A stretch of 64,000 nt of DNA from Mactra quadrangularis (taxonomy: Eukaryota; Mollusca; Bivalvia; Venerida; Mactridae): positions 41,491,380-41,555,379 of the forward strand of contig CM046303.1 in the NCBI GenBank assembly GCA_025267735.1. Direction: 5' to 3'. This document shows, piece by piece, positions 11,563-23,500 of the stretch. Below the pieces are notes generated by a model. It saw nothing but the letters and a program-made list of their open reading frames with translations. It had not been told where the DNA came from and did not search any database. A program made the translations under genes and the position numbers. Position 1 is the stretch's first letter, and every line of letters starts with the position of its first letter.

Positions 11563-12060
11563 ATATCAAGTTAAGTTTTCGCCATTTGATAAAGAATATT
11601 TGGCCACGTACAATACAACGAGAGCTAAAAATGGTGCAAAAAGGCATAGAGTAAATTAATGTGTATTATTTTATGTATATTGGATTGTAGCATCAAATTA
11701 TCCGATGTTAGATAATGATCTAGCTCAACAAAAATACGTCACAAAACAATTTTGACCTAGAATCAAGAAAAAGAAATTCGGCGCTATGCAGAGTTCATTT
11801 TATTTGAAGTGTAAATTGTCATAGCCGCTGTTCAGTCATACAACCAAGAGCGTACCACGACGAATGTATAACCAACTAGCACAATAAGTCAACCATAATA
11901 CACAAAGTTAGAAATTACTGTCCGTGCTACGCACCTATTTATCGCAAAAGAATTTTAGGCATCATATGGCATATCTCCGTATAATTATTACTATTCATTA
12001 ATTTATCACCATTTTTCCATGCACATACAAATAATCTTTATTATCAAACTATACATATGT
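11563..12060. other. intergenic stretch, nothing recognised
   Basis: AT-rich, no supported feature. Confidence 0.5.
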
Positions 12061-12068
12061 ACAATGTA

Positions 12069-12557
12069 CTTGAGGTGTAACGGTTAACCGATATACCGGT
12101 TAATATTGCAATATGAATTATAACGGTTTTTAACCGGTTCAATTTTCCTAGAACCGGTTTTTACAGTTATGTGTCGTACTATTTGTTTTTGTTATATTCC
12201 GAAAGTTAATGTTATAAATGTTAAAATGTATTGAATACTTGAAATAATTCTACTGTGCTTTAAAAGGTTAAACATTAAGTCAAATGAGAGAAAAATGTTT
12301 TCGAAATTCGTTTAAAAACACGCATTTTTTTCTAACATATAGATCATTTTACACTAGTAATTCAAACATTTGAATAAGAGAGCATTTGAAGTACCCATAT
12401 GCGTGTTATGTTGAACCATTTAGAATGAGGTACATGCATTAATTCATGCTTTGCATGTCTGAGCAAAAAAACGGTACGTATTGCAATATATTGCAATACG
12501 GGTTTTGTATATTGCAATATATTGCAATACGGTTTTTTACCGTATTGTTACACCCCT
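12069..12557. mobile_element. non-autonomous hAT-like element with 8-bp target duplication
   Basis: The octamer ACAATGTA occurs at 12061-12068 and 12558-12565, directly flanking the element. Its ends carry GGTGTAAC and GTTACACCCCT, typical hAT-type termini. The interior is made of TTGCAATATATTGCAATAC-like repeats and ACCGGTT-rich repeats and encodes no protein. Confidence 0.75.
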
Positions 12558-12663
12558 ACAATGTACAGTAACACTACTTTAGGTCAATTCACTTTTTATT
12601 TTCATTATATGATAGGCCTATAAACATGTCTAATGTACAAGATATAGCTCAACCTATTATTTA

Positions 12664-12757
12664 TATATATAGTATTTCCCGCCAAGGAATCGAACCTGCA
12701 ACCCCTGTATCGGTTGACTACTGCGCTACCAACTGAACAAGTCGGTCGGCTCTAATA
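12664..12757 (-). mobile_element. SINE tRNA-like head
   Basis: On the minus strand CTTGTTCAGTTGGTAGCGC (A box) and GCAGGTTCGATTCC (B box) are spaced as in a tRNA. The remaining body was not matched. It lacks a clean acceptor stem, so it is not called as a tRNA gene. Confidence 0.55.
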
Positions 12758-13175
12758 CTTAGTATCAATATAATATACTGTCTGGAATACTATTCACTAT
12801 GTTGCAGCTAGAGTTACTCCCCCTGATTTTTTACAAACTGAACATAATTGTGTTGCTCTCGTGCTAATTTAAAATTTCTTTTTCGTCATAACATATCAAG
12901 TATTTACATAACGTTTTGCTGAGAGACCGAAAACAAACACTGCACAATATATGTTATGTGAGGTATTTAACATGAAGTGTTACAATGACCAATAGTTTTG
13001 TCTTTTGCACATTTAAGCGATAACCGAAAAATGTGAACTTGTAAGATGAAAAAGATAGCGGTATTGTATAGGGATTTTCTATTTTTATGGATACATATGT
13101 TTTATGGTGAGTTAGTAAAAGTGTCGTGAAGTATTAAATGCATATAAGAAATTTTCACAAACATGAAATTGTAAA
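12758..13175. other. intergenic stretch, nothing recognised
   Basis: AT-rich, no supported feature. Confidence 0.5.
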
Positions 13176-13287
13176 TTCTAATGATGAAGTTGCAACAAAA
13201 AGGTCCGAAAATCCATGCGCAGTTGTAAAATTATGTATACATATATATGGATTTCCGGACCTTTTCGTTGCAAATTCATCATAAGAA
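13176..13287. mobile_element. palindromic MITE, 112 bp
   Basis: About 40-bp arms: GCAACAAAAAGGTCCGAAAA at the left and TTTCCGGACCTTTTCGTTGC at the right, extended outward by ATGATGAAG and ATTCATCAT. Confidence 0.75.
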
Positions 13288-13349
13288 TATGTTTTGCTTT
13301 ATAAAGCCATGCAATATTGTTTTTTGTTCATTTTTAAATCTACCTATAC

Positions 13350-13407
13350 GTCACGGGGGCAATATCATGCGACTATGACATCACAAATGCTACGGTTTCA
13401 AGAAGAA
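13350..13407 (+). repeat. dispersed 58-bp repeat, copy 1
   Basis: The words GACTATGACATCACAAATGC and TACGGTTTCAAGAA recur at 41750-41811 in the same orientation. The element type is unknown. Confidence 0.65.
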
Positions 13408-13834
13408 TCAAAGTACTGACAGTAATGATGGTGCGGTACTACTGAAATTGTGAAGCACTGATCCAATCTAATAAAGACCCGATCTAAAATTTTCCGCTCG
13501 CCTACTCGCTAATTTAGATCTGACCTTTTCTCATTATGATATTCATGGCGAAATCGTTATGTTTAGTAACTTGTTTACATCGTCTACATCACGCAATTTG
13601 AAATGAGCCGTCCAATGCAGACTGTGAATAATACGGCTGTCAAATTAGCTCGCAAACCTTGGTCTAAAAATAGAAGTAACAAAATCAAAATGTTATTCAA
13701 AGGGTTTCGTCTAGATAAAAGCTACGCATTGATTGGTAAACATAAAGGTCATCTCGACGTGACTCTCCATGGGAACCGTAGATACCCTGTACGACAACGC
13801 TCTTCAGGGTATCTGTTTACGGAAATTGGCACTG

Positions 13835-14372
13835 GTTGTAGCGCCGTTAAATGTCACAACGCCGCTAAACGTCGCAACTGACGTTAAACGTCGCAACCAC
13901 CGCTTAACGTCGCAATCACCTTGCCGGTAAACGTCGCAACCTTGACGCTAAACGTCACAAAAATCGACCATATCCACATGCAAGTATTATACATAATACA
14001 AAACTGACTTCAAAGTAAACCTTTTTTAGACTCGAAGCAACCATCAAAATATTCTTAGCAACCACCTTTTGGTCCATAGCAACCACTCATACACATTATG
14101 TCAATCGCCTTAAGGTTCAAAGAATCAACTATACCGTCCATAGCAACTAATTTGAGTTCCATACCAACAGTTATTGTACTTTAACCATCCATTTAAATGT
14201 CAAATGCAATAACTCTCGCGGCCACAAGCTTTATCTCTTTGACTTTTTATCATCTTCAGAACAATTTTCAATTTGGATTAGTTCTAGATAGACAGGCACT
14301 ATAAACGCCTTATTCATGCGTTAGCATGCAGTGTTGCGACGTTTAGCGTTGAGTGCAGCGCCGCTTAACGAT
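13835..14372. repeat. short GC-richer tandem repeat with an inverted copy
   Basis: From about 13840 to 13960 a roughly 20-bp unit (CGCTAAACGTCGCAAC and variants) repeats five or six times. An inverted copy, GTTGCGACGTTTAGCG, lies at 14333-14348, close to exon a of paralog 1. This suggests a small inverted element. Confidence 0.55.
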
Positions 14373-14403
14373 GATTCGATGTTTTTTATTGTTTATTCAA
14401 CAG

Positions 14404-14584
14404 AAGTAGCCACTGTAAACACAAATCAACGTCTAGTAGATTATATAGCTGAACATGTAACAGTGAAAGTACATGTAGTTGACAACACAGCATTAAAAGA
14501 TGGTTATATACAAGAATATGTATCACTTAGTAACACTGGACGTATGGACATACCAAATGGTGAATGGAAAATATATCATAACAG
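14404..14584 (+). CDS. GH20 paralog 1, exon a
   Basis: Acceptor TTCAACAG, donor AG/GTTTGT. It encodes LVDYIAEHVTVKVHVVDN and SNTGRMDIPNGEWKIYHN, the CHB_HEX start. It is not the first exon: it opens with two bases of a split codon, exactly as in paralog 2. An ATG-like frame upstream (14331) lies in repeat DNA. Confidence 0.85.
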
Positions 14585-17500
14585 GTTTGTGATTCCAGCA
14601 TTTACCACATTAAGTGGTTTTTGCAAATTACATTTGTAATTATAAATAAATTGGCAATTATATATAAAAATGTAAGTACATTGTTTTGCTAATTATGCAA
14701 CGATTATGTTCACTAACAAATCCATTCAATATACTTGTCAGTAAAAATTGTCCTTCAAATCTAGAATGACAAAAGCTATGTACAGGCCGGTTTTTTCTAC
14801 TGTCTTAGTTTTAATAATTTCACGGTGACCAAATTCCTATTCTATCATCAACACCAGTTAATATCACATTTTCAGTTTGTATGGTAAAAAAGATGAAGAT
14901 CTGAATTGCGGTCTCAGAAATAATCATGTCCTAGGCGGACTTTACTATCTTACACAAAATAGAAAGAAATTCAAGAGTATCAGAGCTGGGGATAGACTTG
15001 TTTGTATAATACACAATCGTTACTCATTAGCCGCAAGATCTGACTATATGCCAAACTGGTATGTAACGTCAAGTGAAGCAGAGCCAAAAACTATGGTCAG
15101 TACAATGGGCGAAGGTCTTAATCACGTGGATGATTTCGATTCTTACTTACGCTGGAAGCATGGAAAAGCAGACCAGCACAAACCTTACAGTCCAGACGAG
15201 AGATATGCCATATACAGAAGGAATGACTCTCCTCAACACAAACAATACAAGGTCGTGCCTACACCTCGAAATGTGACGTCACCAAGTAGCGAGGTTATGA
15301 CGTTTACTATCAAGGATTGGAAGATTGTCAAAACGGATATATTTAAATTCGAGTCAACATATTTAGCTGGTTAGTATACAATGTTGCTATATAAGATTTA
15401 TTTTGTCTCTATAGTGCGTAAATATTGACCCTGACATGACCTTTTACATTTACATCTAATAATTATCTACACATATCCCGACGAAAGTCAGTACCACGCC
15501 TATTCTACACTTCGGCAGCGATTGTAAAATTATGGAAGTATGTTTGTTTGTTAAGTTTTAACTCATAATCCTCATGGTCAGGGTGTAATCGGGCATTAAT
15601 ACTACATTCGTATTCAATGTAATGAAAATTTTTGCATAAAGGTCAGGTTGGGGTCAATATTTACGCACAATACAATAGCACAAGGATTGTTAATCATCAA
15701 AATGTTCATCAAAATATTCATAGTTTGGTAAACTTCAAAAATTGGCAATGCAAATTCCATTTAACCAATAACAAAATTATACACATAAATCTACTTTATA
15801 CACAAGTTTCGACGCTTGTAAAATATACAATTATACATAAAATTAGAAATATTATACAAATACACAATTCTTCATACCGTGTACAACTCTATTAAATATA
15901 TACGTGCGATATACAAGTATACATAAAAAGTACAATTGTATAGATTTACATGGAATAAATAGTGACGATTGTTGTTCGTTTACTCTTAACTAAGTACTTC
16001 TGAAGGCTTTTGCAACAAGCTAACTTTGATGTATTGAGTCACTGTACAACTAACTTACGATATGCACACATGTTAACTTTACTTCCGCTTCCGGTTAAAA
16101 GGGCGGACATGATTTTTTGTCAGAGAGAAAAAAAAATTGGTTATATTAATCTACAAGTCGTACCAAGATACAGATTATACGTAAAATATTTTGAACATTT
16201 ATTCATCTCATTGTGAAGTACTTATTGACTTTGAATTGTCATATATTGCGCTGTAAAACGAATTTTGAGAAATCGATATGGGCGGCAAACGGAAAAAAGA
16301 TAAAGACTCGCCACCAAGTAATCAGCCGAAGTCTAAGAGGGAGGCTGTAATGAATTCATCACAGCTTCCATCCAGTCAATCAACTAAATTACAAGATAAA
16401 CAGGCAAGTGATTTATCAATGAACAATTCAATTTCACAAGAACTGACTTACCCCACCCAGCAATGTGTACAGAATCCAGCATCGCCAGTTCTTTCACAGG
16501 CATCGTCGGTATTAACTCAACAACCTGAATTTATCACTGACTTAACATCCAAACTTGAATTTATAATGGCTAAAGTATCCAAAATTGAATCAATTGAAAC
16601 AAAACTTGCTAAACTCAACATTATTGAGAATCAACAACAAAATATATTATCCAGGTTGGATAAACTAGAAACTTCTGTTTATGATCACAAAATATCCATT
16701 GACGACACAATGAAAAAACTTTGTGAAATTGAACGTAGTCAGTCCTTTATAACAAATGAATATGACAAGGTGAAGGTCGACCTTCAACACACTAAGGATG
16801 AATTACACAAAGTACAGGGTGAAGTCAAAAAATTGTCTTCCATGAATTCTGACCTAAAACTTGATAATACTAAATTAAATGACAATCTTCTTGACCTACA
16901 ATGCAGGTCAATGCGTGACAATTTAGTTTTTCTGGGTATACCTGAAGGTTGTTCTGGATTCAGCCATGATATACATACTACTTCAAGTACAACACCCGGG
17001 CCAGCTATACGCCCTACATACACAGATGTCACTAGAGGATCCGAGGACTGTACTAGTTTAATCATGGACTTTTGTAAATCTGTACTCAAAATACAAGACG
17101 TTGATAATAATGTGTCTATTGATAGGGCTCATCGTACTGGATCTCGCTCGACTGGCAAACCTAGACCTATCATTGTTAAATTTATGAATACTAATTCTAA
17201 ACTAGCTGTCAAGAATGCACTTAGATCGGTCAACTTAAAATCAACGCCTTATGCTGTATTTGATCAATATCCCCCAGCTGTTCAAGAAAAACGTAAATTG
17301 TTGTATCCTATCATGAAACAAGCCAAGGAAAGTGGTAAACGTGCTGTGATGGTCCAAGACAAGTTATATATCAACAATGTACTATACACTGACTCTGATA
17401 AATAATATACAGGAGAAGAATGTGTTATAGCTATCGGTTCATGGAACATTGAAGGCTTAAAAAGTTGTAGAGATGATGTTGAATTTCAAAATATAGTGAC

Positions 17501-20500
17501 AAATTTTGACCTTATTTTTCTGTCAGAAACATGGCAAAAGATATCTCATGAATTTGATGACTTTATTCCAGGGTATAAATGTATTGATATTCCTAGACCT
17601 GAAAGTTTAAATTGTACTAAAAGAGGTCATGGAGGAATATGCCTTTTTATCAAAGATTCAGTTTTACCTGGTATTCATGTTGTTGATACAAATGTATGTG
17701 GTATTATATGGGTGAAATTATCTAAATCATTCTTTAATATTGAAAATGATTTATATGTATGCTTTTCTTATATTCCACCATGTAATTCTATATATTTTAA
17801 TGCTTATGATGATAGTCATTTTGACCTGATAGAGCAGGGTATTCGTAAATACTCTGAACTTGGTAATTTAGCCATATTAGGAGATCTGAATGCAAGAAGT
17901 GGTGTCCAAAACGATTATCTTGAGCAAACACACAATATTTGTAATTTCATTAATTCTGTTGATGATTTGGAGGTTAATGATGTTAGTGATTTACCTCAAC
18001 GTTCATCTATGGACAAGATACATAATTCTTCTGGTATCAAATTATTAGACATTTGTCATTGTAGTGATCTTAGAATTTTAAATGGTAGATTTGGTAATGA
18101 CGCTGGTGTAGGCGATTATACCTATATATCATCTACTGGTAGTAGTGTAATAGACTATGCTTTATTATCACAATGTTGTTTTCCATTGATACATGATTTT
18201 ATTGTACATGATCTATGTTCTTTTTCTCCACATAGACCTATTCAGTTAACTTTATGTTTGAATTATAAAAAACATGTAAAAGAAAGTATTGTCAATGACT
18301 CTAAAATCAGATGGAATCATGCAAAATGTTCTTTATTTAATGACATCTTAAGTGATAATTCTAATCATTTGTCATTATTAGTTGACGATATTAAAGATGA
18401 AAAAATTGATTTCGATCAAGGTTTTAATACTTTTGCTGACACCCTGTACAATATTACACGCTCAGTTCACAATCCATCTAATTCAAATACACGCAACAAT
18501 TTTAATTCCTCTACCCGTTGTAGTAAAAATAATGAATGGTTTAACAATGAATGTAGGCTAGCTCGTGCACAACTTAATAGAGCAAATAAATCATACAACA
18601 AACACAGGTCACATCATACCCGTGAAAATCTTATAAACTGTAGAAGAATATATCGTTCAGTAAAACGAAGGGCAAAATTTGTATTAAAAAATAAACAAAA
18701 AGAATACCTACATAATATTTCAAAATCTAATCCTCGTAAATTCTGGCAAGAGGTGCGTAAAATGCGCGGCTCTAAGAAAAAGGAAGGTGATATCGAGAAT
18801 ATAGAATTTTTTAATCATTTCAAAGATTTGTTTTCATCCGTTGATAATTTTTCTAATTTGACTGTAGAAAATGAATTAAAGGGAGATAACTTGTCCAGTA
18901 GTCAAGTTGATCAGCTAGATCGACCATTCACGCATGATGAAGTTAAAAAAGCAATTTTATCTCTTAAACTGGGGAAATGTGCGGGAATTGATAATTTAAT
19001 CCCTGAAATATTTATTTACGGAACGGATGTTTTAACACCCATTATATGTAATTTATTCAATTTTATGTTTGATAATTCGTTGTACCCTGAAGCATGGTTC
19101 AAAAGTTTTATCGTACCTATACCTAAAAAAGGTAACTTGAATGACGTAAATGATTACCGGGGTTTATCAATTACGAGCATTTTTGCTAAAATATTTTCGT
19201 CTTTGCTTGACACGAGATTAAGATACTGGGCAGAGAATAATAATCTTTTATCTGATTTTCAATTTGGGTTTCGCGCCAAACGTAGTACCGTTGATTGTGT
19301 TTACATTCTTCACACATTACTAAATAAAGTTATTAAGTATGAAAAGAAAAAAATGTACTGTTGCTTCGTTGATTTCCAAAAAGCCTTTGATACGGTCTAT
19401 CGGAACGGAATTTGGTATAAGTTATTGGAAATTGGCTGTTCTTCTAAAATTGTAAATATGTTAAAGTCCATGTATTCTAGTGTTAAGTCATGTGTTAAAG
19501 CACATGGGTCATTAAGTGACTTTTTTGATAGTTACACGGGTGTTAAACAAGGAGAATCGTTATCTCCGTTGTTATTTTTATTCTTTATTAATGATATGTA
19601 TGATACAATAAATAGTGATAATTTACAAACAAATGTTATAAATATTGACGAATTACAAATATTTTTGCTTTTATTCGCTGATGACACCGTTTTGTTTTCA
19701 TACACAATCGAAGGGTTACAAACTCTCGTCGATAAACTTGATAACTATTGTCTTAAGTGGGGTATTACTATTAATGTCAACAAAACGGTAGTTATGACTT
19801 TTAAATCAGGAACTAGACATGAAAATATCAATGTTTCTTTAAAGGGGAAATTGTTAAATAATGTAGATTGTTTTAATTACCTTGGGGTACCGTTGTCATT
19901 TAACGGCTCATTTTATAAAACACAAAAGTTATTATCTCAGCAAGCTATGAAAGCACTTTTTTCATTACAATCTTTATTTGATGTATTACCGCTTAAAATT
20001 CGTGAGAAACTGAAACTTTTTGACTCAATGGTGGCTCCTATTTTAAATTATGCGTCTCCATTATGGGGGTTCCATAGTGCTCCGGACATCGAAAGAGTTC
20101 ATCTTAAGTTTTTAAAAAGAATCCTTGGTGTAAAAACGCGAACACCAAATTGTATCGTCTATGGTGAGGTCGGTAGATTTCCATTTTTAGTACTTCGTAA
20201 AATAAATATTATTAAATATTGGGGTAAAATAGTAAATAATAAAGAATCGTTAATACATAAAATATACAAAAATCAAATAAATGAAAATGGAGATATTCCT
20301 AACAAAACTTCTTGGACTTATAAGTTAAAAACTTTGCTTTGCGAATTGGGATTTAACTATGTATGGGATAAACAGATAATCGATAATTATGAAATTAAAA
20401 TAATATGCGAAAGAATTAAAGATCAATACTTACAAAATTGGCACTCTATCAAAAATAATTCAAACAAGTTATCGTGTTACAATGTTTTTAAAAAAGATTT

Positions 20501-23500
20501 TGCATTTGAAAAATATCTTGATTCTATTATTAATGATAAACATAGAATATCTTTGACACAATTAAGATGTACATCCCATAAATTGAATATTGAGAAATTT
20601 AGATATGATAATAGTAATAATCAAACTTTGTTATTATGTAAAAATTGCAATTTAAATCAAATTGAAAATGAATACCATTTAGTACTTGTATGCCCAAAAT
20701 ATCGGGAATTACGATTTAAACATTTACCAAAATATTTCCACAGTTGGCCAACAATAAATAAGTTTAATATTTTAATGCAGTCTAATAAAGAAAGTACTTA
20801 TAAAAAGTTAGCTTATTTTATCCATGCAGCATTTAAAGAACGAAATTAGGTATTTAGTATTATCTTTGATTTCATTTAATTCCATTCATTTTCTTATTGC
20901 ATGTTGTTGTTTTTTTCCCTTCCTTTTTTGTGATTGTTTTATTTATTGTATTTATTTGTGTGTTTCATGTATTGTCATGTTCTTCTCTGATATTCATGTT
21001 CGCCTTGTTTAAGGCAATGATCTGTATAGATTATGCTAAATAAAGAAATATTGTATTGTATTGTATTGTTAAACTACGAAACACGCAAAATAATTCAAGT
21101 TAAACGCGAGCTGCGCGGTAACCAGCCTGGTTAGTTTCGAACCAGTGACCCCTTCGGAACAATAGATTAGAAATCCTGCCCATAGAGTACTTTGTCACGG
21201 ACCCGAATTAATAAGCAAGTGTATTCAAACGTTAAAATCATCTTTACAGAAACATTTGGAGTTACAATTCACCCATTCAGAGTATCAAGCAAGTACATTG
21301 AGTTCGTCAAGACAAATGATTCAACCTTTGATTCTGAGTCATATATTTTAAACATCGACGCAGATTTGGAGAAAATTGAAATATTCGCCAATGAAAGACC
21401 TGGAGCTTTTTATGGCGTTCAAACACTCGTCAGTTTGATAGAAGGTTGCACTGGACAAATGATGACTATGAACATTAGGGACAAACCGAGGTATAAATGA
21501 TAAAACCCACCTGGGAGGTTATTCCCAACCATGAAAACTTGACAAAAATGTCAATTTTCCTCTATTAATAAGGTATATGGAGACGTTTCCGGCCGTGTGG
21601 AAGGGTAGGTGAGTACTGGTTATAGACAAGGGTCCAGAAAAGCTAGGTTAGGTGCGTTGGAAGCCGTAAAATAACCTTAAAATGTGTTGACACGGCGTTA
21701 AACCCATTATAAATAAATACACACCAGGTAACTAGTGATGGCAATCGGTTGGAAAATCCACAATCGATTAATCGGAGGAATCGGTTGGGCTCAACCGACT
21801 GACTTTCCGATTATAATCGGTTGGATGCCAAAATTTATATAGCTAATTTCTGGTCATTGTCTTACATAAACATGCAAAATATACATCTATTTCAATGATT
21901 TAAATGTTGTATACATTATTTATTATTTTCTTATCTTGCTTCTTAGGTTAATATGAACAATATGGCACCAGTTCACTCATCTGAGTGAAAAAAAAAATAA
22001 AGTGTATTTTACATGTCTTTAAGTTTATTTGTGTCAATGGTTAGTTGGGCTACCGGGTAGCAATTTTCACTAGCTCGAATCGAAATTCACAAGCCTAAGG
22101 CATTTTACAGAGAAATGTCCTTTACAATGTATAGGCCTATCTTATTTTTGTTCATCAAAGGCATCAAACAAAATAAGTAATCTGGTTTTTTTAATATTTC
22201 TGGGAAATGTCATTCAAAATAATTTAAGTCACATTATCTACTCTAGCTTTATGCAATTGTGTTCAAAGTAACCAGCAATTTATGATATAATGAAATCAAA
22301 TGATAGGGCATTGCATAATTCACAAATGAGGAGGCTACCAGTATTTCAGGGTCTGAGCCACCAAAGATCCGTTCTGATCAATTAAATCAAATAACATATT
22401 TTCAATATTGAACTAAACAATTATTGTAAATTCGTTTGAATAGGCTCATTTTCCAACATTGAAAAAAATCTATAACGTGCCGAGTACGAAAATTATTGGG
22501 GACGAATGTTTTACATTTACTCTGACGTTTTTAATACTTCAAATTACTGTTGGATGATTTCAACCATAACATCATTATTGAGAAATCATCGTGAAATGAA
22601 CAGCTTTCAATCTCTATGCTTTATGGCAGCTAGTTTTATATAAATGGTAGCCTAAAATCGCGCTCCGTGAAAATTCGTTTATGACAAATGACCTTGACCA
22701 AAAGTTAAGCTTTATCATTTAGAAGCAGTCAGACAAAAGAGTTTGCTGGTCAACATTAAATTTTTCATCTTTAATTTGATTACGAAACGGAACTATGAAT
22801 GTGTAAAAGAGTAATTACGCAAAAGTCTCAGATAAAAGTTAACGTTAAAGTGCGTTCGAGTACACCTTTTTCGGATACAAACATGATTCGGATACGTAAA
22901 GAGGACTCGCCCGATCGGGCTACGGACTAAGATTTTTGCTCGCTCGTCGGGGAAATCACTCGTCTCGGGCGTCGGGCACGTGGGTTACGTCGAAGAAAAG
23001 TTGTTCTTGAACACATTTTCTGCCGAATCCGCCATTATAGCGCGCACACGAAAGTGAATTATCTCCCTTTGGTACGGGCTAGTTTCCGCGACGCGTCGCC
23101 GTCCACAGAAATTGTAATCGATTAATCGTCGCTGAAAATTTTCTAACCGATTTCGGCGACGTCGGCGATAATCGGAACATCACTACAGGTAACCCGCTAA
23201 ATCGGGCGCGCGAGGCTAATTCGGGCGATATCCAATACGATACATTTTTTAATCACAATCAGTGTAAGATTTTCGTTAATTATTCTTTTTATATTTACTT
23301 TAAAGTTATAAAAGCGGCACAGATCTGTCGGACTGGGCTTGGCAATTCAGCACATTGCTTTATATTTTCCAAAAATAAAAAATAAGAGAGAAAACGCGAG
23401 TTAAAGACAGAGAAACCATCCAAAACCCGTTTTTTGAAGTTTAAGGTCATTTTTACCTACATATTTACCAATATTTGAAATCCGGATTTGGTACGTCTAA

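Larger units (their letters stand above)
16278..21070 (+). mobile_element. LINE (non-LTR) retrotransposon 1, apparently intact ORFs
   Basis: It carries ORF1 (16278-17405) and ORF2 (17406-20849) with endonuclease and reverse transcriptase, then a 3' UTR with AATAAA at 21039-21044 and a short tail of about four ATTGT repeats. It lies in sense orientation in intron b/c of paralog 1. Both frames are open, which suggests recent activity. The clade is not certain: an L1-like ORF1 combines with an APE endonuclease and a C-terminal Cys/His motif. The 5' limit given is the ORF1 start only. Confidence 0.85.

Noticed and set aside
13603..13881. 92-codon ORF before paralog 1 as a first exon
   Set aside because: It has no signal-peptide character and runs into a short tandem repeat.
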